Assembly: GCA_003246205.1 (NCBI GenBank)
Contig: QKBC01000009.1
Coordinates: 1 to 64,000 of the forward strand
Reading direction: 5' to 3'
Origin: Flavobacterium haoranii
GTDB taxonomy: Bacteria; Bacteroidota; Bacteroidia; Flavobacteriales; Flavobacteriaceae
DNA: 64,000 nucleotides
Below are positions 34,590 to 43,534 of this stretch, piece by piece. The notes below the pieces were generated by a model that saw nothing but the letters and a program-made list of their open reading frames with translations, was not told the origin of the DNA and did no database searches. Position numbers and translations under genes: made by a program. Each line of letters opens with the position of its first letter. Within the stretch, counting starts at the first letter, position 1.

Positions 34590-35978
34590 TTAGTTTAAAT
34601 TATTTGGCGTTTTTAAAACCATTCTCTTAGTTTCACTGTTAAATCGAATAAACAAAATGGCTGCAGCTACTGTTAATCCTGCAGAAAGCCCGATCCAGAT
34701 TCCGGTTGCCCCTAAATTAGTAAATAATCCTAAATAAATAGAAATAGGAAAACCAACTACCCAATACGCTATAAACGTAATATACATAGGGACTTTTACA
34801 TCTTGCAATCCGCGTAATGCACCAAGAACAACAACTTGTAAACCATCTGAAATCTGGAATATTGCAGCAATTAATAAAAGCTTAGATGCCAAAGTTACTA
34901 CTTCCAGATTTTTTTCTAAATTTTCTACATCCTTCAAATCCAGAAATAATTTAGGTAATTGTTCGTGCAGTACTAAGAATGTCAATGCAAATATAATTTC
35001 CAGCAATACTGTCAATAAAAAAATAGAAAAGGCTACTAATCGTAATTTGGCATAATCCTCTAATCCTTTCTGATTACCAACTCTGATCATAGCCGCCACA
35101 CTAAGTCCGGAAGCAAACATAAATGTAAATGAAGCTAAACTTAGCGCAATTTGATTTGCAGCTTGACTATTTGTCCCTAAATTTCCTGAAAGCCAAATTG
35201 CTCCTGTAAATAATGCTACTTCAAAAAACATTTGCATGGCAGACGGAGAACCCAGTTTAATAATTTTTAGATTGATCTCTTTTCTAATCTCTTTTAAAGA
35301 AAAACCTTCAAAATAAGGTTGAAATTTAGGTCTTAATTTTAATGCATAATGCATAAATGCTAACATTACAATACGCGAAGCAATTGTTCCGATGGCTGCC
35401 CCTACAATACCTAATTTCGGAAAGAACCAAACACCATAGATCAATAAATAATTGAGCGTAATATTCGTTATATTAGCTAAAATAGTAGCCCACATGGAAT
35501 ATTTGGTCTGACTCATTCCGTCCGCAAACTGCTTATAAGCCTGAAACATAATAAGCGGAATAAGCGAAAAAGCAACTATATCCAAATAAGGTTTTGCTAA
35601 CTCAACAACATGCTCCGGTTGTTTCATATAAGCAATTAAAGGTTTTGAAAAATAGATAATTGTAAAAAGAACAACGCCTAAAATAGTACACAGATACAAT
35701 CCATGATGAAATGCTTCACGTCCTTTTTTTACATCCGATTTTCCATCAGCTTCAGCTACCAATGGTGTAATCGCTGTTGAGAATCCTATTCCCAAAGACA
35801 TAGCTATAAAGATAAAACTATTCCCTAGCGAAACAGCAGCTAATTCCGAAGGTCCTAGCTTTCCGACCATAATATTATCTGCAATCCCTACAACAGTATG
35901 ACCTAACATTCCTAAAATGATAGGATATGCTAAGCGGAGATTATACGAGAATTCTTTGGTATAGTTTGCTAAAGCCAT
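34590..35978 (-). CDS. MATE family multidrug/sodium antiporter (NorM type)
   Basis: A 462-residue inner-membrane protein with about 12 helices in two pseudo-symmetric halves. Conserved family features are PIILGMLGHTVVGIADNIMVGKLG in the first helix, MSLGIGFSTAITPLVAEA, and the corresponding ASGLSVAAMIRVGNQKG in the second half. MATE proteins expel cationic compounds in exchange for Na+ or H+. It is followed by the 75-residue acidic protein gene (18-base gap). The substrate cannot be told. Confidence 0.92.
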   Translation of the reverse strand: MALANYTKEFSYNLRLAYPIILGMLGHTVVGIADNIMVGKLGPSELAAVSLGNSFIFIAMSLGIGFSTAITPLVAEADGKSDVKKGREAFHHGLYLCTILGVVLFTIIYFSKPLIAYMKQPEHVVELAKPYLDIVAFSLIPLIMFQAYKQFADGMSQTKYSMWATILANITNITLNYLLIYGVWFFPKLGIVGAAIGTIASRIVMLAFMHYALKLRPKFQPYFEGFSLKEIRKEINLKIIKLGSPSAMQMFFEVALFTGAIWLSGNLGTNSQAANQIALSLASFTFMFASGLSVAAMIRVGNQKGLEDYAKLRLVAFSIFLLTVLLEIIFALTFLVLHEQLPKLFLDLKDVENLEKNLEVVTLASKLLLIAAIFQISDGLQVVVLGALRGLQDVKVPMYITFIAYWVVGFPISIYLGLFTNLGATGIWIGLSAGLTVAAAILFIRFNSETKRMVLKTPNNLN

Positions 35979-36066
35979 GATTTTTTGAAAAATGTCCGCA
36001 AATATACAGAATAAAAAACCGACAGAAATTGAAATCTTACCGGGTTTAGGAAATATTAACTTTTAT

Positions 36067-36948
36067 TTATTCTTCCGTAGCCAATTTATCATGATAGAAT
36101 TTGATATTATCCTTTACTTCCTGTTCTAGCTCTGGTTCTTTAATATCAGTATATTTCTGTAGCTCTTCTAAAATTGTTTTAGCCACTAAATAACGGGAAG
36201 TTTCTTTATTATCAGCCGGAATAATATACCAAGGAGCATGTTTTTTAGAAGTTTCATTAATAGCTTCTTCATAATAGGTTTGGTATTGGTTCCATAATTC
36301 TCTTTCTTTCAAATCGCCCGGAGAAAATTTCCAGTTGTGGTCTTCTTTCTCCAATCGGCGAAGCAAACGCTGACGTTGTTCTTCTTTACTTAAGTGTAAA
36401 AAAAATTTCAAGACAATAACACCATTGTTTGTAATATGCCTTTCAAAATGATTGATACTTTCAAAGCGATTTTTCCAAAACTCAGGCGTAATGTCCTCAA
36501 CAGAATTAATACCCGGGATCCGTTCATTCATTATATATTCCGGATGTACGCGGGTAACCAGAACATTTTCATAATGCGTTCGGTTAAAAACAGAAAACTT
36601 TCCTTTTTCGGGCAAAGCCAAATAATGACGCCATAAATAATCGTGCTCCAACTCACTTGAATTTGGCGTCTTAAAACTATATACCACAACACCACGAGCA
36701 TTAAACTCTTTAAAAACTTCACGTATCAAACTGTCTTTTCCGGCAGTATCCATTCCTTGTAAACAGATTAAAACACCATATTTATTGTGAGCGTACATTT
36801 TATCTTGTAACCTACTCAGTTTTTCTCTTATTTTTTGAAGTTCCTTCTCTTTTCTTTTTTCTGAAGTTTCTACATCAATAAATGTAGGAATGTTTTCTAA
36901 TTGTATTGGTGCTACAACTTTTAAATGCGTTATAGGAATGTTTTTCAT
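36067..36948 (-). CDS. ppk2: polyphosphate kinase 2 family protein
   Basis: Transfers phosphate between polyphosphate and nucleotides. There are 293 residues with the PPK2 P-loop-like GMDTAGKDS at 65-73, then FKTPNSSELEHDYLWRHY and FNRTHYENVLVTRVHP. The length, with a single PPK2 domain, fits class I or III rather than the two-domain class II. It sits divergent from the scramblase-like gene. Whether it makes ATP, GTP or works on mono- or diphosphates cannot be read from the sequence alone. Confidence 0.92.
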   Translation of the reverse strand: MKNIPITHLKVVAPIQLENIPTFIDVETSEKRKEKELQKIREKLSRLQDKMYAHNKYGVLICLQGMDTAGKDSLIREVFKEFNARGVVVYSFKTPNSSELEHDYLWRHYLALPEKGKFSVFNRTHYENVLVTRVHPEYIMNERIPGINSVEDITPEFWKNRFESINHFERHITNNGVIVLKFFLHLSKEEQRQRLLRRLEKEDHNWKFSPGDLKERELWNQYQTYYEEAINETSKKHAPWYIIPADNKETSRYLVAKTILEELQKYTDIKEPELEQEVKDNIKFYHDKLATEE

Positions 36949-37021
36949 AATACTGTCTTTTTTTTCTGAAAAATGATTCGTTTAATTTCTAAATTTGAGC
37001 CAAATTTAAAAATACAAAATT

Positions 37022-37618
37022 TTGGAAATAGCAGCTGTATTAAATAAGAATTTATTTCTTATCAAAGAGCATATCGGTATGTTCAAAGCATCGAACAACT
37101 TTGATATTTTTGACTTAGAGAACGGTAAAATGATTATGACGTGCCGTGAACCTAATTTAGGTTTCTTCACTAAGTTATTCCGCTTTACCGATTATAAAAG
37201 AATGACACCATTTGAAATTGAGATAAAAGATGAACAACAAAAAACACTGATGATTATAAAACGTGGTGTAACATTGTTTCGATCTGATGTAGAAGTTTTA
37301 GATGGAAATCAACGTCTTTTAGGTGTTTTTAAACAAAAATTCTTCTCTATTGGCGGAAAATTTGAAGTTTGGGATAAAAACGACCGTCCGTTATGTACTT
37401 TAAAAGGAAAATGGACTGGTTGGAATTTTAGTTTTCTGGATAAAAACAATACAGAAATTGCGCATGTATCTAAAAAATGGGCCGGTATCGGTAAAGAATT
37501 TTTTACCAGTGCCGATAATTATGTAATAGAAATTAAAAACAGTGTTCCGGAGAATGATCCAATTCGATACTTAATTATAGCAGCTGTAATGTGTATCGAT
37601 ATGGTGTTTAAAGAATAG
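37022..37618 (+). CDS. phospholipid scramblase-related (LURP-one-like) protein
   Basis: A 198-residue protein of the tubby-like LURP-one/scramblase-related family, seen in many Bacteroidota. Typical pieces are NLFLIKEHIGMFKASNNFDIFD, MTPFEIEIKD, LLGVFKQKFFSIGGKFEVWD and KWAGIGKEFFTSADNYVIEI, with a hydrophobic stretch near the end (RYLIIAAVMCIDMVF). The start is probably TTG 37022; a TAaaTTTG -7 element at 36990-36997 lies about 25 bases upstream and family proteins begin just before the NLFLIKEH motif. The membrane or lipid role is presumed, not shown. Confidence 0.82.
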   Translation: MEIAAVLNKNLFLIKEHIGMFKASNNFDIFDLENGKMIMTCREPNLGFFTKLFRFTDYKRMTPFEIEIKDEQQKTLMIIKRGVTLFRSDVEVLDGNQRLLGVFKQKFFSIGGKFEVWDKNDRPLCTLKGKWTGWNFSFLDKNNTEIAHVSKKWAGIGKEFFTSADNYVIEIKNSVPENDPIRYLIIAAVMCIDMVFKE

Positions 37619-37637
37619 CCATATTATGTTGAAAACA

Positions 37638-37672
37638 GTATCCCAATTGAATTTTTCAATTGGGATTTTTTA
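37638..37672 (+). terminator. terminator after the scramblase-like gene
   Basis: A 12-base perfect stem (atcccaattgaa / ttcaattgggat) with a three-base loop and a T run. Confidence 0.85.
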
Positions 37673-37749
37673 TTTATCTTTAAAAAAATTCACTTTGCTC
37701 CCAACCTTTTCTTTCTTTTTACACTCTATATAAGAAAGCGACAATTGTG

Positions 37750-38283
37750 ATGGACGAAAAAATCATACAGGCCTGTAAAAAACAACAACGAGATGCGCAG
37801 CGAAAGTTATACGAGCACATGGCTCCGAAGCTTTACTATTTGTGCAAACGCTATCTAAAAAAGGAAGAAGAGATTGAAGAAGTCTTAGCCGATTCTTTTT
37901 ACATCATTTTTACCAAAATAGATCAGCTAAAAGAAATTTATGCCTTTGAAGCCTGGGCTCGAAAAATTACGGTAAACCAATGTTTATTGCAATTGAAAAA
38001 AAATCTCAATTTCAATTTGTATTTAGAAGACGTTGCGTACAGCGACCAGCCTTTGGCAGAAGAAATAACCGATTTAGAGGAAGAAGATTTACTCAATTTG
38101 GTACAATACCTTCCGGAAGGCTGCAAAACGATATTCAGCTTATTTGTCATTGAAGGTTATAGTCATAAAGAGATTGCTATCCAACTTCAAATTTCCGAAG
38201 GAACTTCAAAATCACAATTGAACGCCGCTAAAAGCAAACTGAAAGAATTGGTCACCACCTACTATTATCAAAAAGCAAAGTAA
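37750..38283 (+). CDS. ECF-type sigma-70 factor
   Basis: A 177-residue sigma factor from ATG 37750; a GTG one codon earlier is the alternative. Region 2 includes CKRYLKKEEEIEEVLADSFYIIFTKIDQ, and region 4 (EGCKTIFSLFVIEGYSHKEIAIQLQISEGTSKSQLNAAKSKLKE) has the helix-turn-helix that reads the -35 element. The next gene, which begins 1 base after its stop, encodes a one-helix membrane protein that should be its anti-sigma factor. The VWA gene that follows is probably part of the same operon. Confidence 0.92.
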   Translation: MDEKIIQACKKQQRDAQRKLYEHMAPKLYYLCKRYLKKEEEIEEVLADSFYIIFTKIDQLKEIYAFEAWARKITVNQCLLQLKKNLNFNLYLEDVAYSDQPLAEEITDLEEEDLLNLVQYLPEGCKTIFSLFVIEGYSHKEIAIQLQISEGTSKSQLNAAKSKLKELVTTYYYQKAK

Positions 38284-38284
38284 A

Positions 38285-39208
38285 ATGAAAACAGAAGAGC
38301 AACTATATAACAAAATTAAATCGGCTGCCCGAAAAGGAGAAACACCTGATTTTCCGAATATGGAAAGTATGTGGAACCGTATAGAAGATAAATTGGAAGC
38401 TAATGTTTCCCAAAAAGAAACTTCCCGCTGGAAAAAAGTAGCCATCGCCGCTTCTATTGTTCTTGTCGGCACTATTGCTTATCACTTTTATCAACCTAAT
38501 GAACCTTTGAAAGTTAATGAACAACCGTTGGTTCTTCGAGATACTGTAAAAGTTAAAAAAACAATAGAAGAAAGTACTGTTGTAACTAATGAAAAAACAG
38601 AATCTATAAAAGCTGTACATCCGGCTATAAAAGCAGAAGCATCACAAATTATTGAAGAGCAAGTTCAATTAAAACCGAACGCTGTAGCCTTAGAAGAACC
38701 TAAAAAAGCTGAAATTAATGCCGAAATATCGGAAACCTCAGCTTCAAGCTTATATGATGATGAAATAAAAGTTCCGGTTTCTTCTGAAAAAGTTGCTATA
38801 ATTCCCAAAATGAGCATTGTTGAAACTGCTTCTGCTCAGAAAAGAACTCAAATAGCTCCGAATTATAATGCAGTAACCGAAAGAGAAAATCTGCAATCAA
38901 GAAAGTTAGTACCTTTGATTTTACTGGACGGACAAAAAATTTCAGAAAAAGAATTAGACAAAGTAAGTCCCGCTGAATTAGATTCTATCGTTCTGCTGAA
39001 AGAACCGCTTTATATCATTAATGGAGTGGAATATTCCGAACAAGAAATCTTTGGTCCTACCCCAACAAGTCCTTATTCTCCTTTATCTGAACAAGAAATT
39101 ACTTCCACTACGATCTACAAAGGAGAAGATGCAACCAAATTATACGGTAAAAAAGGTGAAAAAGGAGTTGTTATCATTACTACCAAGAATGGAAAGCCTA
39201 AAGAATAA
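38285..39208 (+). CDS. putative anti-sigma protein with TonB-plug-like C-terminus
   Basis: A 307-residue protein with a cytoplasmic N-terminus (1-55) that should bind the ECF sigma factor, one membrane helix (about 58-76: WKKVAIAASIVLVGTIAYHFY), a Glu/Lys/Pro-rich periplasmic linker, and a C-terminal domain that repeats twice a plug-like theme (LYIINGVEYSEQEI and ATKLYGKKGEKGVVIITTKNGKP). The LYGxxGxxGVxxITTK motif is what one normally sees in the plug of SusC/TonB-dependent receptors. It may imitate or contact a receptor. It lies 1 base after the sigma gene. Confidence 0.8.
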   Translation: MKTEEQLYNKIKSAARKGETPDFPNMESMWNRIEDKLEANVSQKETSRWKKVAIAASIVLVGTIAYHFYQPNEPLKVNEQPLVLRDTVKVKKTIEESTVVTNEKTESIKAVHPAIKAEASQIIEEQVQLKPNAVALEEPKKAEINAEISETSASSLYDDEIKVPVSSEKVAIIPKMSIVETASAQKRTQIAPNYNAVTERENLQSRKLVPLILLDGQKISEKELDKVSPAELDSIVLLKEPLYIINGVEYSEQEIFGPTPTSPYSPLSEQEITSTTIYKGEDATKLYGKKGEKGVVIITTKNGKPKE

Positions 39209-39272
39209 TTTACTCGTTCTAGCGGCATTGATAACCACATAAAAATCAAGTTTAATTTAAAAATTATACATC

Positions 39273-41198
39273 ATGAAAAATGTAAAAATCTTTTCATCGG
39301 GGATTGTTATGCTTATACTTTTCCTGAATTTTACACCTGTAAAACATTCATCTGTAACTAAAAATGAGGAAAAAACAATTACCGGAATTGTTTCGGATGA
39401 ATTAGGACCTATTGCCGGAGCCAATGTTATTGTTATCGGAACTAAAAACGGAACCACAACAGACTACGACGGAAAATATTCCATTAAAGCCAAAGAAGGA
39501 GATATTTTAGAGTTTACTTATGTTGGATTTAATACTGAAAACAGAAAGGTAGGCAAATCTAATATTATAAATGTAAAATTGTCAAGTAATGCTACTCTTG
39601 ATGAAATAGTTGTAATCGGATATAATAATAAAACTACAAAGGAAACTTACGCCGCAACAGCTTTAAAAGGAGAAGTAGCCGGAGTCAACATAAATCAATC
39701 TGATAAAAGAAACATTGTAATACGAGGAGCTGTTTCTATCAATGCTGACGATATTCATCAACCAATCTATAAAGATGATCATAAAGTAATTTCAACAGAC
39801 AATGAAGATTACGGAACCTTAGTCGAAAACGAATTTGAAAGTCCAAAACAATCGCCGCTTTCTACTTTCTCTATTGATGTGGATAATGCTTCGTATACTA
39901 ATATTCGTCGTTTTATCAATAACGGACAACAAGTGCCTAAAGATGCTGTTCGCGTGGAAGAAATGGTCAATTTTTTTAAATACAATTACTCGCAACCTAA
40001 AAACAATCAGCCATTTGCTATTCATACGGAATACAGCGATTGTCCTTGGAACGAAAATCATAAATTGTTAAAAATTGGTTTACAAGGAAAAGAAATCTCA
40101 ACTGATGATTTACCCAATTCTAATTTTGTGTTCTTAATTGATGTTTCAGGTTCTATGGGTTCAGCTAATAAATTGCCTCTTTTAAAAGAATCTATGAAAG
40201 TTTTGGTCAGCCAATTGCGAAAAGACGACAAAGTTTCTATTGTAGTCTATGCCGGAGCAGCCGGATTGGTTTTACCGCCAACATCGGGAAATAAAAAAGA
40301 AACTATCATTAATGCGCTAGACCAATTACAAGCTGGCGGAAGCACGGCTGGCGGTGCCGGAATCCAATTGGCTTACAAAATAGCACAGGAAAACTTCATT
40401 AAAAACGGAAACAATCGTGTTATTCTGGCAACTGACGGTGATTTTAATGTAGGCGCTTCGTCTGATAATGATATGGAACGCTTGATTGAAGAAAAACGCA
40501 AAAGCGGCGTATTTTTAACCTGCTTAGGTTACGGAATGGGCAACTATAAAGATAGTAAAATGGAAACTTTAGCCGATAAAGGCAACGGAAATTATGCTTA
40601 CATCGACAATATTCAGGAAGCCAATCGTTTTTTAGGCAAAGAATTTAAAGGGAGTATGTTTGCTATCGCAAAAGACGTTAAAATTCAAATTGAATTCAAT
40701 CCGAAACACGTACAAAGCTACCGTTTGATTGGCTATGAAAACCGGAAATTACGTCCGGAAGATTTTAAAAATGATGCTATTGATGCCGGTGAATTAGGAA
40801 GCGGTCACACGGTTACGGCTCTATACGAAATCATTCCGGTTGGTGTGAAAAGTAATTTTTCAAAAGAAGTAGACGGATTGAAATATTCCAATGTTAGTCC
40901 AACTCAGAATTATTCTGACGAATTGGCTACCATTAAATTCCGTTATAAAAAACCGGATGGCGAAAAAAGCATCGAAATTGTGGAAACCATAAAAGATAAA
41001 ACTATTGATTTACCAAATGCATCCGATGATTTCAAATTTAGCTCGGCTGTTGCTTGGTTCGGATTAAAATTGCGCGATTCAAAATTAATCAGTAAAAAAT
41101 CGGGAACTGCCATAAAAGCTTTGGCTTCTCAAGGAAAATCAAATGATACAGAAGGCTACAAAGCAGAGTTTATCAGATTGGTCAATGCTGTAAATTAA
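39273..41198 (+). CDS. VWA-domain protein with carboxypeptidase-regulatory-like domain (YfbK type)
   Basis: A 641-residue exported protein. An N-terminal hydrophobic signal (about 8-24) precedes a CarboxypepD_reg-like beta sandwich (about 36-110: ITGIVSDELGPIAGANVIVIGTKNGTTTDYDG). A short piece of TonB-plug character follows (about 110-155: LDEIVVIGYNNKTTKETYAATALKG). Then come the YfbK-type region and a VWA domain with the MIDAS motif DVSGSMGS (Asp290, Ser292, Ser294), and a C-terminal DUF3520-like part. It lies 64 bases after the anti-sigma gene and ends before a strong terminator. It probably binds a metal and a protein partner in the periplasm. Confidence 0.9.
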   Translation: MKNVKIFSSGIVMLILFLNFTPVKHSSVTKNEEKTITGIVSDELGPIAGANVIVIGTKNGTTTDYDGKYSIKAKEGDILEFTYVGFNTENRKVGKSNIINVKLSSNATLDEIVVIGYNNKTTKETYAATALKGEVAGVNINQSDKRNIVIRGAVSINADDIHQPIYKDDHKVISTDNEDYGTLVENEFESPKQSPLSTFSIDVDNASYTNIRRFINNGQQVPKDAVRVEEMVNFFKYNYSQPKNNQPFAIHTEYSDCPWNENHKLLKIGLQGKEISTDDLPNSNFVFLIDVSGSMGSANKLPLLKESMKVLVSQLRKDDKVSIVVYAGAAGLVLPPTSGNKKETIINALDQLQAGGSTAGGAGIQLAYKIAQENFIKNGNNRVILATDGDFNVGASSDNDMERLIEEKRKSGVFLTCLGYGMGNYKDSKMETLADKGNGNYAYIDNIQEANRFLGKEFKGSMFAIAKDVKIQIEFNPKHVQSYRLIGYENRKLRPEDFKNDAIDAGELGSGHTVTALYEIIPVGVKSNFSKEVDGLKYSNVSPTQNYSDELATIKFRYKKPDGEKSIEIVETIKDKTIDLPNASDDFKFSSAVAWFGLKLRDSKLISKKSGTAIKALASQGKSNDTEGYKAEFIRLVNAVN

Positions 41199-41212
41199 TT
41201 TTTAAAACTATA

Positions 41213-41247
41213 CTCGCGTAAAGTGTTTTTATTTTTACGCGAGTTTA
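41213..41247 (+). terminator. terminator after the sigma/anti-sigma/VWA operon
   Basis: A ten-base perfect stem (ctcgcgtaaa / tttacgcgag) with an 11-base loop and a short T tail. It lies within the longest open frame of the next gene, so the true start of that gene must lie after it. Confidence 0.8.
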
Positions 41248-41255
41248 TTACTAAA

Positions 41256-41570
41256 ATGATGAAAAAAATAATCCTGTTTACCTTGTTCTTAATAAGCTTT
41301 ACTGTTAAAGCCCAAGAAGATAAAATAGAAACGAAAACTATTTATATTTTAGGCGGAATAGCTACAACCTATACCAAAGAGGATATTGCCTTCGAGAAAA
41401 AATATCATATTCAATACCACGATTTTGGTTGCATTGCACCAACAAATTTTGAAGAATATGAAACTAAAAACAAAGCTGTTTTTAATTTTTTAAAGAAAGT
41501 ATTTGGGTTACAATGGATTAAAGAAATTAAATCCTCAGCTATGGGATTGGAAGAATGGAAGAAATCTTAA
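41256..41570 (+). CDS. small secreted protein with FEKKYxIxYxDFGC motif
   Basis: About 104 residues from ATG 41256 (or 41259). A Sec signal peptide (MMKKIILFTLFLISFTVKAQ) is followed by a small domain with AFEKKYHIQYHDFGCIAP and NKAVFNFLKKVFGLQWIKEI. I have seen this 'FEKKYxIxYxDFGC' pattern in short flavobacterial proteins without known function. The longer frame from 41223 is rejected because it would begin inside the terminator. It is likely expressed from its own promoter. Confidence 0.65.
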   Translation: MMKKIILFTLFLISFTVKAQEDKIETKTIYILGGIATTYTKEDIAFEKKYHIQYHDFGCIAPTNFEEYETKNKAVFNFLKKVFGLQWIKEIKSSAMGLEEWKKS

Positions 41571-41650
41571 AAGGTGCTTAATTTTTATATTTATCATTTT
41601 TCTTTTACAAAAATTAGTATCTTTAAGCTTAATATTTAAGTCCTATTATT

Positions 41651-42148
41651 ATGAAAAAAGTACTTTTAGCTATTGTAGTTGTTTTAGTCGTAATTCAGTT
41701 TTTTCAAATTGATAAAACCAATCCTACTTTTGACGAAAATCAAGATTTTTTAAAGATCTATAATCCTCCTGCAGAAGTTGCTTCAATTCTTAAAGCATCT
41801 TGTTACGATTGCCACTCTAACCAAACCGTTTATCCGTGGTATTCTTATGTACAGCCAGCTGGTTGGTTCTTAAAAGATCACATTGACGAAGGACGTGAAG
41901 AGCTTAACTTCTCAACTTTTGGTTCTTATGAAGCCAAAAAACAAGCACATAAATTAGAAGAATCATATGAATTAGTAGAAAAAGGAGCTATGCCTTTAGA
42001 AAGTTATTTAATCATTCATAAAGATGCTAGCCTTACCGATAGCCAAAAAACAACTTTAGTAGATTACTTTAAAAAAGTAGAAACACAAATTAAAACTTCA
42101 AATAACCTACCGGCAGACGAGCCTAAACATCAGGAAAAAGAAGATTAA
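41651..42148 (+). CDS. haem-binding domain protein with CxxCH motif
   Basis: A 165-residue membrane-anchored periplasmic protein. One N-terminal helix (about 2-19) serves as anchor. The c-type haem motif CYDCH is at residues 51-55, followed by SNQTVYPWYSYVQPAGWFLKDHIDEGREELNFS, the pattern of the Bacteroidota 'haem-binding domain' family. The C-terminus is Lys/Glu-rich. It may act in electron transfer or haem sensing. It stands alone, between the small secreted protein and a bidirectional terminator. Confidence 0.88.
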   Translation: MKKVLLAIVVVLVVIQFFQIDKTNPTFDENQDFLKIYNPPAEVASILKASCYDCHSNQTVYPWYSYVQPAGWFLKDHIDEGREELNFSTFGSYEAKKQAHKLEESYELVEKGAMPLESYLIIHKDASLTDSQKTTLVDYFKKVETQIKTSNNLPADEPKHQEKED

Positions 42149-42176
42149 CTTGAAATATTTTGTAAAACTTATTATT

Positions 42177-42210
42177 AAAAAGTTGTCTCAATTAAGAGAC
42201 AACTTTTTTT
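42177..42210. terminator. bidirectional terminator
   Basis: A 13-base stem (aaaaagttgtctc / gagacaacttttt) with a six-base loop between two convergent genes. Confidence 0.85.
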
Positions 42211-42490
42211 ATCTCATAAAAAGAGCAATTAATCTCACAATGGCAATTATAAAAATTATAACTGATACTACTGTTCTCCAAGCAGGCCTGTCGCTTTCAG
42301 TTTTAGCATAGCTCTCACGGCTTCTGTTACCAGGAGAAGAAATTGTGTTTGCATCATCGGGATAAAATTTTGAACACGAACCCTCAAAATCAGCGTGTTT
42401 CCCTGTTAAATTACACAGCAACCCTTGCTGAAAATCCATTTTTCTGTTTTTACATAATTTACAAAAACGCAGTCTTTCTTCTCTTGTCAT
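42209..42490 (-). CDS. small Cys-rich membrane protein
   Basis: A 93-residue protein. The N-terminal part has four spaced Cys (CKLCKNRKMDFQQGLLC, then GSCSKF), which may bind a metal ion; it ends in one membrane helix (about 72-91). The same Cys pattern occurs in short Bacteroidota proteins, sometimes fused to other membrane domains. Function is unknown. It lies 43 bases after pldA on the same strand and may be cotranscribed with it. Confidence 0.7.
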   Translation of the reverse strand: MTREERLRFCKLCKNRKMDFQQGLLCNLTGKHADFEGSCSKFYPDDANTISSPGNRSRESYAKTESDRPAWRTVVSVIIFIIAIVRLIALFMR

Positions 42491-42533
42491 ATATAATTTA
42501 TTAAAAGTCCGAAATATAAAAAATTATTTAAAA

Positions 42534-43436
42534 TTACCAATCCGAAAAAGAAACTCCGATTCCCAGAGTAGTTTGACGATGATTATAATCAATCATGGTT
42601 TCCCCATAACCTTCAAAGAACTGAACGTGTCCACGCAAATGTCCTTTTAACGGAAATACATAATTCAATTGAATACTTCCGTATCTTAAATGGTTAAACG
42701 GATGAGTTACTATAGTGTAAAACTGGTGACGGTTATAGGTATAAGACGCATTGATTTCACCATTTCCAATATACTTTGTAATATACGGATTTTCATCTTC
42801 GCTGTCTTTTAAGCGAATCCACGGACGTAGGGTCACCAACCAATTTCCGTTTTCGTACCCTAAATAAAAAATAATACGATTCCAACTTCTCGACGTCGGT
42901 AAATCTTTCCCATTAGATTGATGGTTCAAAGAAATACCTGCTGCCCTGAATTTTCCTTGTAAAAAAGAAAAAGAAACAGGATACATAAAAATCAGTTCAG
43001 GTTCATAATTCAACTCTCTGAAAACTCTGGACAACTTTACATTAAAAACCTGCCAATGTGCCTTTTGAGTATAGCCTAACCAAATATCTCCTTTTCTATT
43101 GAAAAGGCCTTGAATAATTTTTGTTTTAAAACTCAACTGAAATTTAGTTTCCAAATTATTATACGGTTTGGCTTCCGTAACCGAATAATTCGGATTTTCA
43201 CTATAGGGTTTATCATTAGGGTTAGACGACCAACGCGCCGGAGCCAAATATGTTGGTTTATAAGCCATCAATCGAAAAGTTCCATGTTGGTCTACACTAT
43301 CCAATTCCCATCGTTGAGAATATTTCTTTACAATATAATCATCTGATAAAGAAAATAAGCTTTGTTGGGAAAACCCAATGGTACCAACCAGAAGCCCTAA
43401 AAAAAGAAAAATCCTTTGTTTCTGAAACATCTTCAA
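42534..43436 (-). CDS. pldA: outer-membrane phospholipase A (PldA)
   Basis: Hydrolyses acyl chains of phospholipids that reach the outer leaflet of the outer membrane. There are 300 residues with a signal peptide (about 1-23). The body is a 12-strand beta barrel pattern. The catalytic motif SLNHQSNG gives His172 and Ser174, and Asn186 lies 12 residues after the Ser, the same spacing as in E. coli PldA (His142, Ser144, Asn156). The C-terminus ends in aromatic Trp, as outer-membrane barrels do. Confidence 0.92.
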   Translation of the reverse strand: MKMFQKQRIFLFLGLLVGTIGFSQQSLFSLSDDYIVKKYSQRWELDSVDQHGTFRLMAYKPTYLAPARWSSNPNDKPYSENPNYSVTEAKPYNNLETKFQLSFKTKIIQGLFNRKGDIWLGYTQKAHWQVFNVKLSRVFRELNYEPELIFMYPVSFSFLQGKFRAAGISLNHQSNGKDLPTSRSWNRIIFYLGYENGNWLVTLRPWIRLKDSEDENPYITKYIGNGEINASYTYNRHQFYTIVTHPFNHLRYGSIQLNYVFPLKGHLRGHVQFFEGYGETMIDYNHRQTTLGIGVSFSDW

Positions 43437-43534
43437 TTTGATTAGTTTTCAAAAATAAAGGATTTTTTATAAAAATCAAGTTTTATCCATATTAGTATTT
43501 GTTTTCCGTTTTTTTAATTTAAAACTAAAAACAA

